A stretch of DNA of 64,000 nt, from positions 1 to 64,000 of the forward strand of contig NZ_VISM01000001.1 of the NCBI RefSeq assembly GCF_007827455.1. Direction: 5' to 3'. The notes below the pieces were generated by a model. That model was not told the origin of the DNA. It saw only the letters and a list, made by a program, of their open reading frames with translations, and searched no databases. Of this stretch, positions 56,611-64,000 are shown in pieces; position 1 is the first letter of the stretch, and each line of letters opens with the position of its first letter. Position numbers and translations under genes: made by a program. The stretch comes from Lutibacter sp. Hel_I_33_5 (GTDB lineage Bacteria > Bacteroidota > Bacteroidia > Flavobacteriales > Flavobacteriaceae).

Positions 56611-57156
56611 TTATATGAGGTTGAATTTCGGTTTGATATGTAATTTTTGATTTTTGTCTAATTCAATACTGTTTCTAATGATTATGTATAGATTTATAAT
56701 TACTGAAATGATTAATAGTATTAAAGTTAATTGTTTAGTGACCCCAAACCATCTACTTATGAATGGACTTAAAAGAATACATACTAATGCAATAATTGTG
56801 TAGAATATTTGAACTGAAACAATTTGTTTTGTTATTTCATTAACTTGATTTTTATGTTTCATAATAAACCAAGGAAGTAGAATATTAATTGGTGGAAGAA
56901 TTACCCCAAAAATAGAAGAAAGATTAATGTGTTTTGTAAGTTGATAACTTATGGTTTCTGTTTTTGATACAGATTCATTTTCTTTTAAATCATCTTCTAT
57001 AACTCCTAAAGCTTTTGCCAAAACTTTTAATGTATGCCCTTTTGGTTCAATTCCTTTTTCAATTCGTTGAATCGTTCTGGTAGAAACACCTGCTTTTTCT
57101 GCTAATTCCCCTTGAGTGAGATTTAGTTTTTCTCGATATTTTAAAAGTTTATTCAA
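56611..57156 (-). CDS. XRE-type HTH protein with C-terminal membrane domain
   Basis: Protein of 181 aa. An N-terminal Cro/C1-type helix-turn-helix (about 4-58: LTQGELAEKAGVSTRTIQRIEKG) is followed by a hydrophobic part (about 78-162) with three or four helices resembling the DUF4870 membrane module (SSIFGVILPPINILLPWFI). It is probably a membrane-tethered regulator. It lies 99 nt upstream of the hydrolase gene on the same strand and may regulate it. The gap 57157-57275 holds an imperfect hairpin and no gene. Confidence 0.85.
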   Translation of the reverse strand: MNKLLKYREKLNLTQGELAEKAGVSTRTIQRIEKGIEPKGHTLKVLAKALGVIEDDLKENESVSKTETISYQLTKHINLSSIFGVILPPINILLPWFIMKHKNQVNEITKQIVSVQIFYTIIALVCILLSPFISRWFGVTKQLTLILLIISVIINLYIIIRNSIELDKNQKLHIKPKFNLI

Positions 57157-57275
57157 ATTCTAAAGTGTTTCTTTTGTATTGCATACAACTCTACGAATAT
57201 GCATCGTTTTAATGATTTATATTCGGAGTTAGCGAAGTTAGAATTTTACAAGCAGAATATCAAGGGTGAAAACCC

Positions 57276-57935
57276 CTAATTAAGTTTATGTTCTAATTCT
57301 GTAAAAATATTTATAGTGGCATCTGCATTTTCTAGAGTTTGTCCTTCAGACAATGGGTTTTTATACCCATAAACAAAAATACCAGCTTTGTTTGCAGCAG
57401 TAATTCCGTTATCAGAATCTTCAATAACTATACAGTTTTCTTTTGGTGTATTTGCCAGAAGAGCTGCTTTTTCGAAGATTTCAGGATGTGGTTTAGAAGC
57501 CGTTAAATCGGCACCAGAAATTTTTGCAGTAAAATATTGATGTAAATTAAAACGATCAAAAACTCGATTGATATTAATCATTGCAGAAGAGGAAGCTAAA
57601 ATTAGTATCATCCCTTTTTTATGAAAATACTTGATAATTTCTTCAACGCCATCAACTAATTGTAGGTTTGGATCATTTTCAAAGTAATTTACATAGCGTT
57701 TTCGCTTTGTTAAAACTAATTCGTTGGGATCTTCATCTATATTAAAATGTGCAATTAATTTTTGAAAAGCATTTAAGGTAGAAGAGCCAGTTAAAGTTTT
57801 ATATAATTCATCTGAAACATCTAATCCTAATGAAACAAAGGTTTCGAAATATGCTTTTTTATGAATTTCTTCCGAATCAATAATAACGCCATCCATATCA
57901 AAAATAACGCATTGTACATCTTTTGGTACATTCAT
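57276..57935 (-). CDS. HAD-superfamily phosphatase/phosphomutase (beta-phosphoglucomutase-like)
   Basis: HAD hydrolase of 219 aa, subfamily IA with a helical cap. Motif I is VIFDMDGVIIDSE (nucleophile D13, D15), motif II LILASSSAMI, motif III lysine in GADLTASKPHPEIF, and motif IV VIEDSDNGI. The DGVxxDS(E) start and the cap resemble beta-phosphoglucomutases and sugar phosphatases; the substrate is unknown. Its start abuts the stop of the upstream DCC protein gene, so they are translated from one message. Confidence 0.9.
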   Translation of the reverse strand: MNVPKDVQCVIFDMDGVIIDSEEIHKKAYFETFVSLGLDVSDELYKTLTGSSTLNAFQKLIAHFNIDEDPNELVLTKRKRYVNYFENDPNLQLVDGVEEIIKYFHKKGMILILASSSAMININRVFDRFNLHQYFTAKISGADLTASKPHPEIFEKAALLANTPKENCIVIEDSDNGITAANKAGIFVYGYKNPLSEGQTLENADATINIFTELEHKLN

Positions 57936-58352
57936 TTATTCTAAAAATTTAGCTTTTAAAGCAGAAGTAGGAATCATGCAGCTTTCTTTCTCCCCAAACC
58001 ATTTATAACGGTTTCTTGCAATAAAATCGTACACTAGATTTCTAAATCCTTCAGGGAAAATCCAAGATAGTTGAGTTAGTGTCCATATTCCACCAAATTC
58101 ATTCATTATTTTTAATGCTGCAGTTGATTTAATATCATAAGAAATGTTGGGTTCATATAATAAAACGGAATCAATTTTAGAAGAATCTATTCCTAAATGG
58201 GTTGTGATTTTTTTTCCAATGTCAGATTGTAACGAAGTAAAAACAAATTGATTTTTAGTATCGTACTTTATCACTTTTAAGACAAAGCCATTACATAAAT
58301 TGCAAACTCCATCAAAAAGGATAATTTTTTTATCGCTTGGTAAATCAATCAT
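57936..58352 (-). CDS. thiol-disulfide oxidoreductase DCC-family protein (DUF393)
   Basis: Protein of 138 aa with the family motif DGVCNLCNGFV (CxxC cysteines C17 and C20), FTSLQSDIGKKI, and the C-terminal IARNRYKWFGEKESCMIPT typical of DCC proteins. A thioredoxin-like role is assumed for the family, not proven. First gene of the two-gene operon with the HAD phosphatase. The 178-nt gap to the divergent ABC exporter operon holds their promoters, with no consensus -7 box seen. Confidence 0.92.
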   Translation of the reverse strand: MIDLPSDKKIILFDGVCNLCNGFVLKVIKYDTKNQFVFTSLQSDIGKKITTHLGIDSSKIDSVLLYEPNISYDIKSTAALKIMNEFGGIWTLTQLSWIFPEGFRNLVYDFIARNRYKWFGEKESCMIPTSALKAKFLE

Positions 58353-58530
58353 TAATTAGAAATTGAATAATTTATTACAAAAATACTACATCTTTTTGTA
58401 ACAAAATTTATTAGCTGACGTCTTATGGTAGAGAATAGTTTAAAAGAGACAGTTTTATTTGTTTTTAACATAATATTAGTATCCCTAATCTTAAGCAATA
58501 ACTATTTTAGTATAAAAATTAACCAACGCA

Positions 58531-59226
58531 ATGATTAAAATTGAACAACTGCACAAATCTTACCCAATTGGTAAAGAATCTCTACATGTTTTAAAAGGAA
58601 TTGACCTGCATATTAAAGAAGGTGAATTTGTTTCTATTATGGGATCTTCTGGTTCTGGAAAATCTACTTTGTTAAATATTGTTGGTTTATTAGATGAGCA
58701 TGATGAGGGGAATTATTACTTAAATGGTCAATTAATAAAAGACTTAAACGAAAAAAAAGCTGCTGTTTTAAGAAACAAGTTTTTAGGCTTTGTTTTTCAG
58801 TCGTTTAATTTAATTTCTTATAAAACTGCATTAGAAAACGTTGCTTTACCTTTGTATTATAAGGGAATGAAAAGAAAAGAACGTTTAAAAATTGCCATGG
58901 ATTATTTAGACAAGGTTGAATTAAAACCTTGGGCAAATCATTTACCTAACGAACTTTCTGGTGGACAGAAACAACGTGTTGCAATTGCAAGAGCTTTGGT
59001 TACAAAACCAAAAGTAATTTTAGCAGATGAACCAACTGGAGCATTAGATTCTGCAACATCAGATGCAGTAATGGGTTTGTTAAAAGGAATTAATGATGAA
59101 GGAATGACGGTTTTTGTGATTACACACGAAGAAGAAATTGCTGCACAAACAAAAAGAGTTGTACGTTTAAAGGATGGCGTTATTATAAGTGATGAATTAA
59201 CTAAAGTTAAAAAACAAACTGTATAG
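58531..59226 (+). CDS. ABC exporter ATPase, MacB/LolD type
   Basis: ABC ATPase of 231 aa: Walker A GSSGSGKST (about 37-45), Q-loop VFQSFNLI, signature LSGGQKQRVAIARAL, Walker B ILADEPTGALDS and H-loop VITHEEEIA. The sequence is of the MacB/LolD/FtsE group (LIxxxTALENV). It is followed at 1-nt gaps by two FtsX-like permeases and then by a MacA-like adaptor, one operon. It powers a tripartite exporter for lipophilic or peptide substrates; the cargo is unknown. Confidence 0.94.
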   Translation: MIKIEQLHKSYPIGKESLHVLKGIDLHIKEGEFVSIMGSSGSGKSTLLNIVGLLDEHDEGNYYLNGQLIKDLNEKKAAVLRNKFLGFVFQSFNLISYKTALENVALPLYYKGMKRKERLKIAMDYLDKVELKPWANHLPNELSGGQKQRVAIARALVTKPKVILADEPTGALDSATSDAVMGLLKGINDEGMTVFVITHEEEIAAQTKRVVRLKDGVIISDELTKVKKQTV

Positions 59227-59227
59227 T

Positions 59228-60457
59228 ATGTTTGATATAGATCTTTGGCGCGAAATTTTTCAGAGTATAAATAAAAACAAAATAAGAAGTGTTTTATCTG
59301 GCTTAACCGTTGTATTTGCAATATTCTTATTTACTATATTATTTGGTTTAGCAAAAGGTTTAGAAAACACTTTTACAGACGCTTTTAAAGATGATGCAAT
59401 GAATAATATTGTTATCTGGCCAGGAACTACATCAAAGGCTCATAAAGGTTTACAAGCAGGAAGAAGAATTCAGTTAAAAAATGCAGATCATAATTATATT
59501 AAAGATGAATTTGGTAATAAAGTAGAGTTTATTACTTCTAGAGTTATGAAGGGGGTTTCGGCTACTTTTAGAAATGAAAAAGGGAATTATACGGTAAGGG
59601 CTGCACATCCAGACAATTTATATATAGAAAAAAGTACGGTAATAGAAGGTAGGTATTTAAATCAGAATGATATAATCAATAAAACAAAAGTTATTGTTAT
59701 TGGTAGACTGGTTGAAGAAGATTTATTTTTGAAAACAAAAGCTGTAGGTAAATACCTTAATTTAAGTGGAATACAATATAAAGTAATTGGTGTTTTTTCT
59801 GATGATGGTGGGGATGATGAAGAAAGAATGATTTATATGCCAATTTCTACGGCACAATTGTTATATGGTAATAATGAGTTTGTAGATATGATGTATATGA
59901 CGTATGATCCAAAGATGAATTATGATCAAGCTATATCATTTGGTAGAACATTAACAAAAAAATTAAAAAATAGATTTAATATAGCTAATAACGATCAAAG
60001 AGCAATACGAGTTAGTAATAATGCAGAGAATGCCAAAAATGCAAATGCAATGTCATTTGGTTTAGGTTTAATGGCTTTAGTTATTGGTTTTGGAACTTTA
60101 ATTGCTGGTATTGTAGGTATTAGTAATATTATGATTTTTATTGTAAAAGAAAGAACTAAAGAAATTGGTATTAGAAAAGCACTCGGCGCTAAACCAAGTT
60201 CTATTGTTTCTATAATCCTATTAGAATCAATATTAATAACTGTAATTGCAGGTTTTATTGGTCTAGTTATGGGGATGGGTATATTAAGCTATGTAGGACC
60301 AAGTTTAGATGTATATTTTATAAAAAACCCAAGTGTAAGCACAAATTTAGTTGTTGGTGCAACATTAACAATAATTATTGCTGGAGGTATTGCAGGTTAT
60401 TTACCAGCAAAAAAAGCATCGAGAATTAAACCAATAGTAGCATTAAGAGACGACTAA
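59228..60457 (+). CDS. ABC exporter permease 1 (MacB/FtsX-like)
   Basis: Permease of 409 aa with an N-terminal membrane helix (about 20-40), a large periplasmic MacB-type domain (about 50-275) and three C-terminal helices ending in LRDD. FtsX signature VKERTKEIGIRKALGA (about 306-321) is present. It starts 1 nt after the ATPase stop. Together with the second permease it should form a heterodimer. Confidence 0.92.
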   Translation: MFDIDLWREIFQSINKNKIRSVLSGLTVVFAIFLFTILFGLAKGLENTFTDAFKDDAMNNIVIWPGTTSKAHKGLQAGRRIQLKNADHNYIKDEFGNKVEFITSRVMKGVSATFRNEKGNYTVRAAHPDNLYIEKSTVIEGRYLNQNDIINKTKVIVIGRLVEEDLFLKTKAVGKYLNLSGIQYKVIGVFSDDGGDDEERMIYMPISTAQLLYGNNEFVDMMYMTYDPKMNYDQAISFGRTLTKKLKNRFNIANNDQRAIRVSNNAENAKNANAMSFGLGLMALVIGFGTLIAGIVGISNIMIFIVKERTKEIGIRKALGAKPSSIVSIILLESILITVIAGFIGLVMGMGILSYVGPSLDVYFIKNPSVSTNLVVGATLTIIIAGGIAGYLPAKKASRIKPIVALRDD

Positions 60458-60458
60458 T

Positions 60459-61700
60459 ATGATTAAGTTTTTATTTGATAAAGATACTTGGCAAGAAGTT
60501 TATGATAGTATTACTAAAAACAAGGTAAGATCTATCTTAACCATGGTTGGTGTTTGGTGGGGTATTTTGTTATTGATTGGACTTTTAGGCTCAGCAAGAG
60601 GTTTAGAAAATTCATTTAACAGATTGTTTGGTGATTTTGCAACCAATAGTGTATTTATTTGGGGACAATCTACCAGTAAACCTTTTAAAGGGTTTCAAGA
60701 AGGAAAGCGAGTACAGTTATCAATTAATGATGCTTATAAAGTAAGAGATAATGTAGAAGGAATTGAGTTTGTTGTTCCAAGAAACAGAAATAATTCATTA
60801 GTAATTAAAGGATTGTTATCTGGTAATTTTACAGTTTATGGAGATTATCCATTGTTAGATAAAGTACAGAAAAAGAAATTAATTGAAGGTAGGTTTATCA
60901 ATCAAACCGATATTGATGAGAATAGAAAATCAGTAGTAATTTCAGATAATATTTACAAACAGTTATTTGAAAAAGATGAAGAAGTTCTAGGAGAATACAT
61001 CAGAATAAATGGTATTAACTTTAAGGTGATTGGAATGTTTAAAGGAAGTGGAAATGTAGGTCCATCAAGTGATATTCATATTCCTTTCAGCACATTTCAA
61101 CAAATTTATAACCAAGGAAATAAAATTCCTTTTATGATGATAACTGGGAAACCAGAATCAGATATTAAACAAATTGAGAACGACGCCAAATTAATGTTGA
61201 AAAATTTAAATAGGATTCATCCAGAAGATAAAAGAGCTTTAGGTAGTTTTAATTTAGGAAAAGAGTTTGGTAAATTAACTGGTTTCTTAAAAGGGATGCA
61301 ATTTTTAACTTGGTTTGTTGGTATTGCTACCTTAATTGCAGGTGTTTTTGCAATTGGAAATATTTTGTTAATTACAGTAAAAGAAAGAACAAAAGAGATA
61401 GGAATACGAAGAGCAATTGGAGCAACACCATTTGAAATTAAAAGGCAAATAGTAGTAGAAGCTGTGTTTATAACTATGATAGCAGGATTACTTGGAATCT
61501 TAACAGGTGGATGGATTCTCATTGCTTTAGATTCAGCTTTTGGTCAAGGTTCTGATGCAATAATTGTAAATGCATCTGTTTCAATAGCTATTGTATTTGT
61601 AGCATTAATAATCCTAATAGTATTAGGAACTTTAATTGGGCTAATTCCAGCATTTATTGCAACAAGTATTAAACCAATTGATGCATTAAGAGAGGAATAA
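60459..61700 (+). CDS. ABC exporter permease 2 (MacB/FtsX-like)
   Basis: Paralogous permease of 413 aa with the same layout: helix about 20-42, MacB-type periplasmic domain about 50-280, the VKERTKEIGIRRAIGAT signature (about 306-322) and three C-terminal helices ending LREE. It differs enough from permease 1 to be a distinct subunit. Gap to permease 1 is 1 nt. The adaptor gene follows after 46 nt. Confidence 0.92.
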   Translation: MIKFLFDKDTWQEVYDSITKNKVRSILTMVGVWWGILLLIGLLGSARGLENSFNRLFGDFATNSVFIWGQSTSKPFKGFQEGKRVQLSINDAYKVRDNVEGIEFVVPRNRNNSLVIKGLLSGNFTVYGDYPLLDKVQKKKLIEGRFINQTDIDENRKSVVISDNIYKQLFEKDEEVLGEYIRINGINFKVIGMFKGSGNVGPSSDIHIPFSTFQQIYNQGNKIPFMMITGKPESDIKQIENDAKLMLKNLNRIHPEDKRALGSFNLGKEFGKLTGFLKGMQFLTWFVGIATLIAGVFAIGNILLITVKERTKEIGIRRAIGATPFEIKRQIVVEAVFITMIAGLLGILTGGWILIALDSAFGQGSDAIIVNASVSIAIVFVALIILIVLGTLIGLIPAFIATSIKPIDALREE

Positions 61701-61746
61701 ATAAAAGAGAAAAATCAAAAAATAAAATTATCTAATCAATATAAAA

Positions 61747-62859
61747 ATGAAAAAAGTATTTAAAATTATTTTAGGAGCAATCGTATTAATAGGGCTTATT
61801 TTTGTTCTTAAATACTTTAAAGATTCAAATTCTAAAGAAATTGAAGAATTTAAAGTAGAACAAGCTTTTTATAGTTCATTAAAAACTAAAACAGTTGCGA
61901 CAGGTAAGTTAAATCCTGAAGAAGAAATTGAATTAAAACCTCAAGTTTCTGGAATAGTAGATAAAATCTTAGTTGAAGAAGGTGATATCGTAAAAAAAGG
62001 TGATTTAATTGCGAAGATTAGAGTAGTTCCTAACGAGCAAAATTTAGCAAGTGCAAGTAGTAGAATTAAAAATGCTAAATTATCTTATGATAATGCTAAA
62101 AGATTATATGACAGAAATAAAGCATTATTTGATAAAGGTGTAATAGCTAGACAAGAGATAGAAAATGTAGAGTTATCTATGAATCAATCACAAGAAAGTT
62201 TAAAACAATCCCAAAATGATTATCAAATTATTAGAAGAGGTTCTTTATCTGGAGGAAGTTCAGCAAATACTAATATTATAGCACAAATTTCGGGTACAAT
62301 TTTAGAAATCCCTGTAAGAGAAGGAGATCAAGTAATTCAATCTAATAATATGAACGCAGGTACAACTATTGCTGCTATTGCAGATATGAGTAAGATGATT
62401 TTTGAAGGGAAAGTTGATGAAGCAGAAGTTGGAAAGTTAGAAGAAGGAAAAGATATTAAAGTAATTTTAGGTGCTATTAATGAAAAGGAGTTTCCTGCAA
62501 AACTAACTTTTGTTGCACCAAAAGGTAAAGAAGAAAATGGGGCTGTTCAGTTTACAATTAAAGCTGATGTAAAAGTTGAAGAAACTACTAAGATTAGAGC
62601 TGGATATAGTGCTAATGCAGAAATTGAAATGGAAAGTAAAGACAGTGTTTTAGTAATAAAAGAATCATTATTACAATTTAATAGAATAACAGAGAAGCCT
62701 TTTGTAGAGATAGAAACTGGTGAAGGAAAATTTAAAAAACAGAAAGTAGTTGTAGGTATCTCTGATGGAATAAATGTAGAAATTCTTGAAGGAGTGAAAG
62801 AAGAAGACAAAATTAAAGTATGGAATAAAGTGTCTAAAGGAGAAGAAAAGGATGACTAA
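61747..62859 (+). CDS. periplasmic adaptor subunit of the ABC exporter (MacA/HlyD-like)
   Basis: Membrane-fusion protein of 370 aa. An N-terminal anchor helix (about 4-21; IILGAIVLIGLIFVL) precedes a lipoyl-like half (GKLNPEEEIELKPQVSGIV), a coiled-coil hairpin (about 95-165; RIKNAKLSYDNAKRLYDRN, QSQESLKQSQNDYQI), the second lipoyl half (AQISGTILEIPVREGDQV), and barrel and membrane-proximal domains. It would link the inner-membrane permeases to an outer-membrane TolC-like channel, which is not encoded in this operon. Confidence 0.92.
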   Translation: MKKVFKIILGAIVLIGLIFVLKYFKDSNSKEIEEFKVEQAFYSSLKTKTVATGKLNPEEEIELKPQVSGIVDKILVEEGDIVKKGDLIAKIRVVPNEQNLASASSRIKNAKLSYDNAKRLYDRNKALFDKGVIARQEIENVELSMNQSQESLKQSQNDYQIIRRGSLSGGSSANTNIIAQISGTILEIPVREGDQVIQSNNMNAGTTIAAIADMSKMIFEGKVDEAEVGKLEEGKDIKVILGAINEKEFPAKLTFVAPKGKEENGAVQFTIKADVKVEETTKIRAGYSANAEIEMESKDSVLVIKESLLQFNRITEKPFVEIETGEGKFKKQKVVVGISDGINVEILEGVKEEDKIKVWNKVSKGEEKDD

Positions 62860-62886
62860 TCAATAAAACTTAATTGTATTGATTTT

Positions 62887-62914
62887 AAAAGAGGTTCAGA
62901 AATGAGCCTCTTTT
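62887..62914. terminator. bidirectional hairpin terminator
   Basis: AAAAGAGGTTCA and TGAGCCTCTTTT around GAAA (one G-T wobble), followed by a T run; between the convergent adaptor and PagL-like genes. Confidence 0.88.
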
Positions 62915-63553
62915 TTATTTTAGAATAAATGATAATCCAACTTCAAAGCCAAAAATATTATATCCTTTATTAGGTTGTGAAAACTCAAAATTAGAAACAT
63001 GACCTACATTAGTACCGAAATATAAACTAGATGTTTTTGTTGTTTTAAAATTAATACCAAAAGAACCATTTTCTATAAAAGTAAAACCTTTAGCTAAACG
63101 TTCAGTACGTACATCGATATAAGAAAGACCTAAACCTACAGTTGCAACGATTTCAATTATAGAAATAATTTTTTTCTTTACAGAAACACCAAATTCAACC
63201 GAATATAAACTCATATTTTTAAGTTGGGTGTATTTATTACGCTTTTCAATATAATTCTGCTCTGTATCTAAAACAAAATGTTTATTCAATAATTGATGTC
63301 TTAGCGTTTGAATTTGAGGCTGTACAATAAGATCAAAATCTAAAGTTTTCCAATCTCCTAGTTTATAGAATAATTGCCCTTTGAAGACAGAAGTTGTATA
63401 ATAATAATCTGGATCTTTAAAAATTGTATTAGCAGTGGCATAATTATATAAAAAACCAACTTTATAAGGTTTATAAATATTTCTTTTCTTTTCTTTTTGA
63501 GAAAAAGCTGAAACTGTAAAAGAGAGAAAAATAATGAGTGATAATTTTTTCAA
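62915..63553 (-). CDS. PagL-like outer-membrane acyloxyacyl hydrolase family protein
   Basis: Outer-membrane beta-barrel of 212 aa with a signal peptide (about 1-19, ending SAFSQ). The C-terminal half has the PagL-type motif GHVSNFEFSQPNKGYN, containing the conserved His-Ser and Asn-Pro-x-Gly positions, and the chain ends in an amphipathic strand with a terminal aromatic/hydrophobic residue (FEVGLSFILK). PagL removes an acyl chain from lipid A; here the family match is partial, so it may be an acyloxyacyl hydrolase or a barrel relative. Single gene. Confidence 0.7.
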   Translation of the reverse strand: MKKLSLIIFLSFTVSAFSQKEKKRNIYKPYKVGFLYNYATANTIFKDPDYYYTTSVFKGQLFYKLGDWKTLDFDLIVQPQIQTLRHQLLNKHFVLDTEQNYIEKRNKYTQLKNMSLYSVEFGVSVKKKIISIIEIVATVGLGLSYIDVRTERLAKGFTFIENGSFGINFKTTKTSSLYFGTNVGHVSNFEFSQPNKGYNIFGFEVGLSFILK

Positions 63554-63567
63554 AGTAATTATACTAT

Positions 63568-64000
63568 TTAAACAAACATTTTAGCAACTTTTTCTGCTTT
63601 TCTATTCTCAGAATAATCGTAAAAACCTTCTCCAGATTTTACACCAAATTTACCAGCATTTACCATATTAACCAAAAGTGGGCAAGGTGCGTATTTTGGA
63701 TTCTTAAATCCTTCATACAACACGTTTAGAATAGATAAGCAAACATCCAATCCAATAAAATCAGCTAATTGTAAAGGTCCCATTGGATGCGCCATTCCCA
63801 ATTTCATTACTTCGTCAATTTCAGAAACTCCAGCAACACCATTGTATAAGGTTTCAATAGATTCATTAATCATAGGCATTAATATTCTATTGGCAACAAA
63901 CCCAGGATAATCATTTACTTCAACTGGAGTTTTATTGATTTCCTTAGTTAAATCAATAGTAAATTTCATCACTTCATCTGAAGTGTTATAGCCTCTAATA
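63568..64000 (-). CDS. 3-hydroxybutyryl-CoA dehydrogenase, C-terminal part, cut by window edge
   Basis: The open frame continues to the right edge (reading ...RGYNTSDEVMKF) so only the C-terminal 143 residues are seen; a GTG-led start at 63972 is internal and not real. The visible C-terminal domain of the 3-hydroxyacyl-CoA dehydrogenase family has PVEVNDYPGFVANRILMPM, GMAHPMGPLQLADFIGLD and GVKSGEGFYDYS. It oxidises or reduces 3-hydroxyacyl-CoA with NAD(H) in beta-oxidation or butyrate metabolism. Paralogues such as PaaH cannot be excluded. Confidence 0.92.
   Translation of the reverse strand, partial: IRGYNTSDEVMKFTIDLTKEINKTPVEVNDYPGFVANRILMPMINESIETLYNGVAGVSEIDEVMKLGMAHPMGPLQLADFIGLDVCLSILNVLYEGFKNPKYAPCPLLVNMVNAGKFGVKSGEGFYDYSENRKAEKVAKMFV

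Noticed and set aside
57194..57225. Imperfect hairpin CGAATATGCATC / GATTTATATTCG between the XRE regulator and the HAD gene
   Set aside because: Only 10 of 12 pairs match and no T run follows on either strand, so neither terminator nor element can be supported.

Overview
The window looks like the chromosome of a marine or gliding flavobacterium (Bacteroidota, Flavobacteriaceae; Polaribacter/Tenacibaculum-like). Evidence: strongly AT-rich DNA, -7 boxes of the TAnnTTTG type, three very large secreted proteins with C-terminal type IX secretion (T9SS) sorting domains, DUF6048/DUF6452/DUF6768/CCC-motif families, and many small lipoproteins with SxxC-type lipoboxes. No rRNA, tRNA or CRISPR array was seen. 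The species cannot be named from sequence reading alone.

Layout. 1-1.5 kb: a mutS2 gene running off the left edge, carrying four single-base deletions. 1.6-16.9 kb: a surface and signalling island on the minus strand. It holds a LytTR response regulator, a propeller-type LytS-like kinase, a 2154-aa thrombospondin-type-3-repeat protein, a second 7TM LytS-like kinase with a near-paralogous catalytic core, and a 976-aa leucine-rich-repeat protein. The two secreted-protein genes share an ungapped upstream element with the 21-bp pitch expected of a LytTR site, so a two-kinase, one-regulator control circuit is plausible. 17-30 kb: ung, then a tight operon DUF1835 / nucleoside phosphorylase / cytosolic solute-binding-fold protein / tiny lipoprotein. 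These are followed by a SUI1 factor, a 2OG-Fe(II) oxygenase, the DUF6048-DUF6452-rlmD neighbourhood interrupted by a four-helix-bundle gene between inverted repeats, an ECF sigma factor with DUF6768, an OmpA lipoprotein, an MscS-like channel, rocD and small membrane proteins. 30-45 kb: oligopeptidase B, then a probable sulfonolipid pair (cysteate synthase and cysteate fatty-acyltransferase). Next come a cupin with an AraC regulator, a DEAD-box helicase, a TlpA-like lipoprotein without CXXC, a YbiT-like ABC-F protein, oxyR, and an acyltransferase with a Nudix hydrolase.

45-50 kb: a third giant T9SS protein made of 15 propeller-like repeats in two arrays (10 + 5), each followed by a copy of the same linker domain. 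50-53.6 kb: DUF937, a dicarboxylate/amino-acid symporter, a sulfurtransferase and a small TerB-like protein. 53.6-57.2 kb is the accessory patch: a 134-bp palindromic MITE-like repeat, an IS110-type element with a structured upstream region that fits a bridge RNA, an NTF2-like/beta-lactamase-fold fusion and an XRE-membrane regulator. 57.3-64 kb: a DCC/HAD pair, a MacB-type ABC exporter operon with two different permeases and a MacA-like adaptor, a PagL-like outer-membrane protein, and the C-terminal part of 3-hydroxybutyryl-CoA dehydrogenase running off the right edge.

Most intergenic gaps between convergent genes hold a clear hairpin terminator. All functional calls come from motif and family recognition by eye; none was checked by database search.
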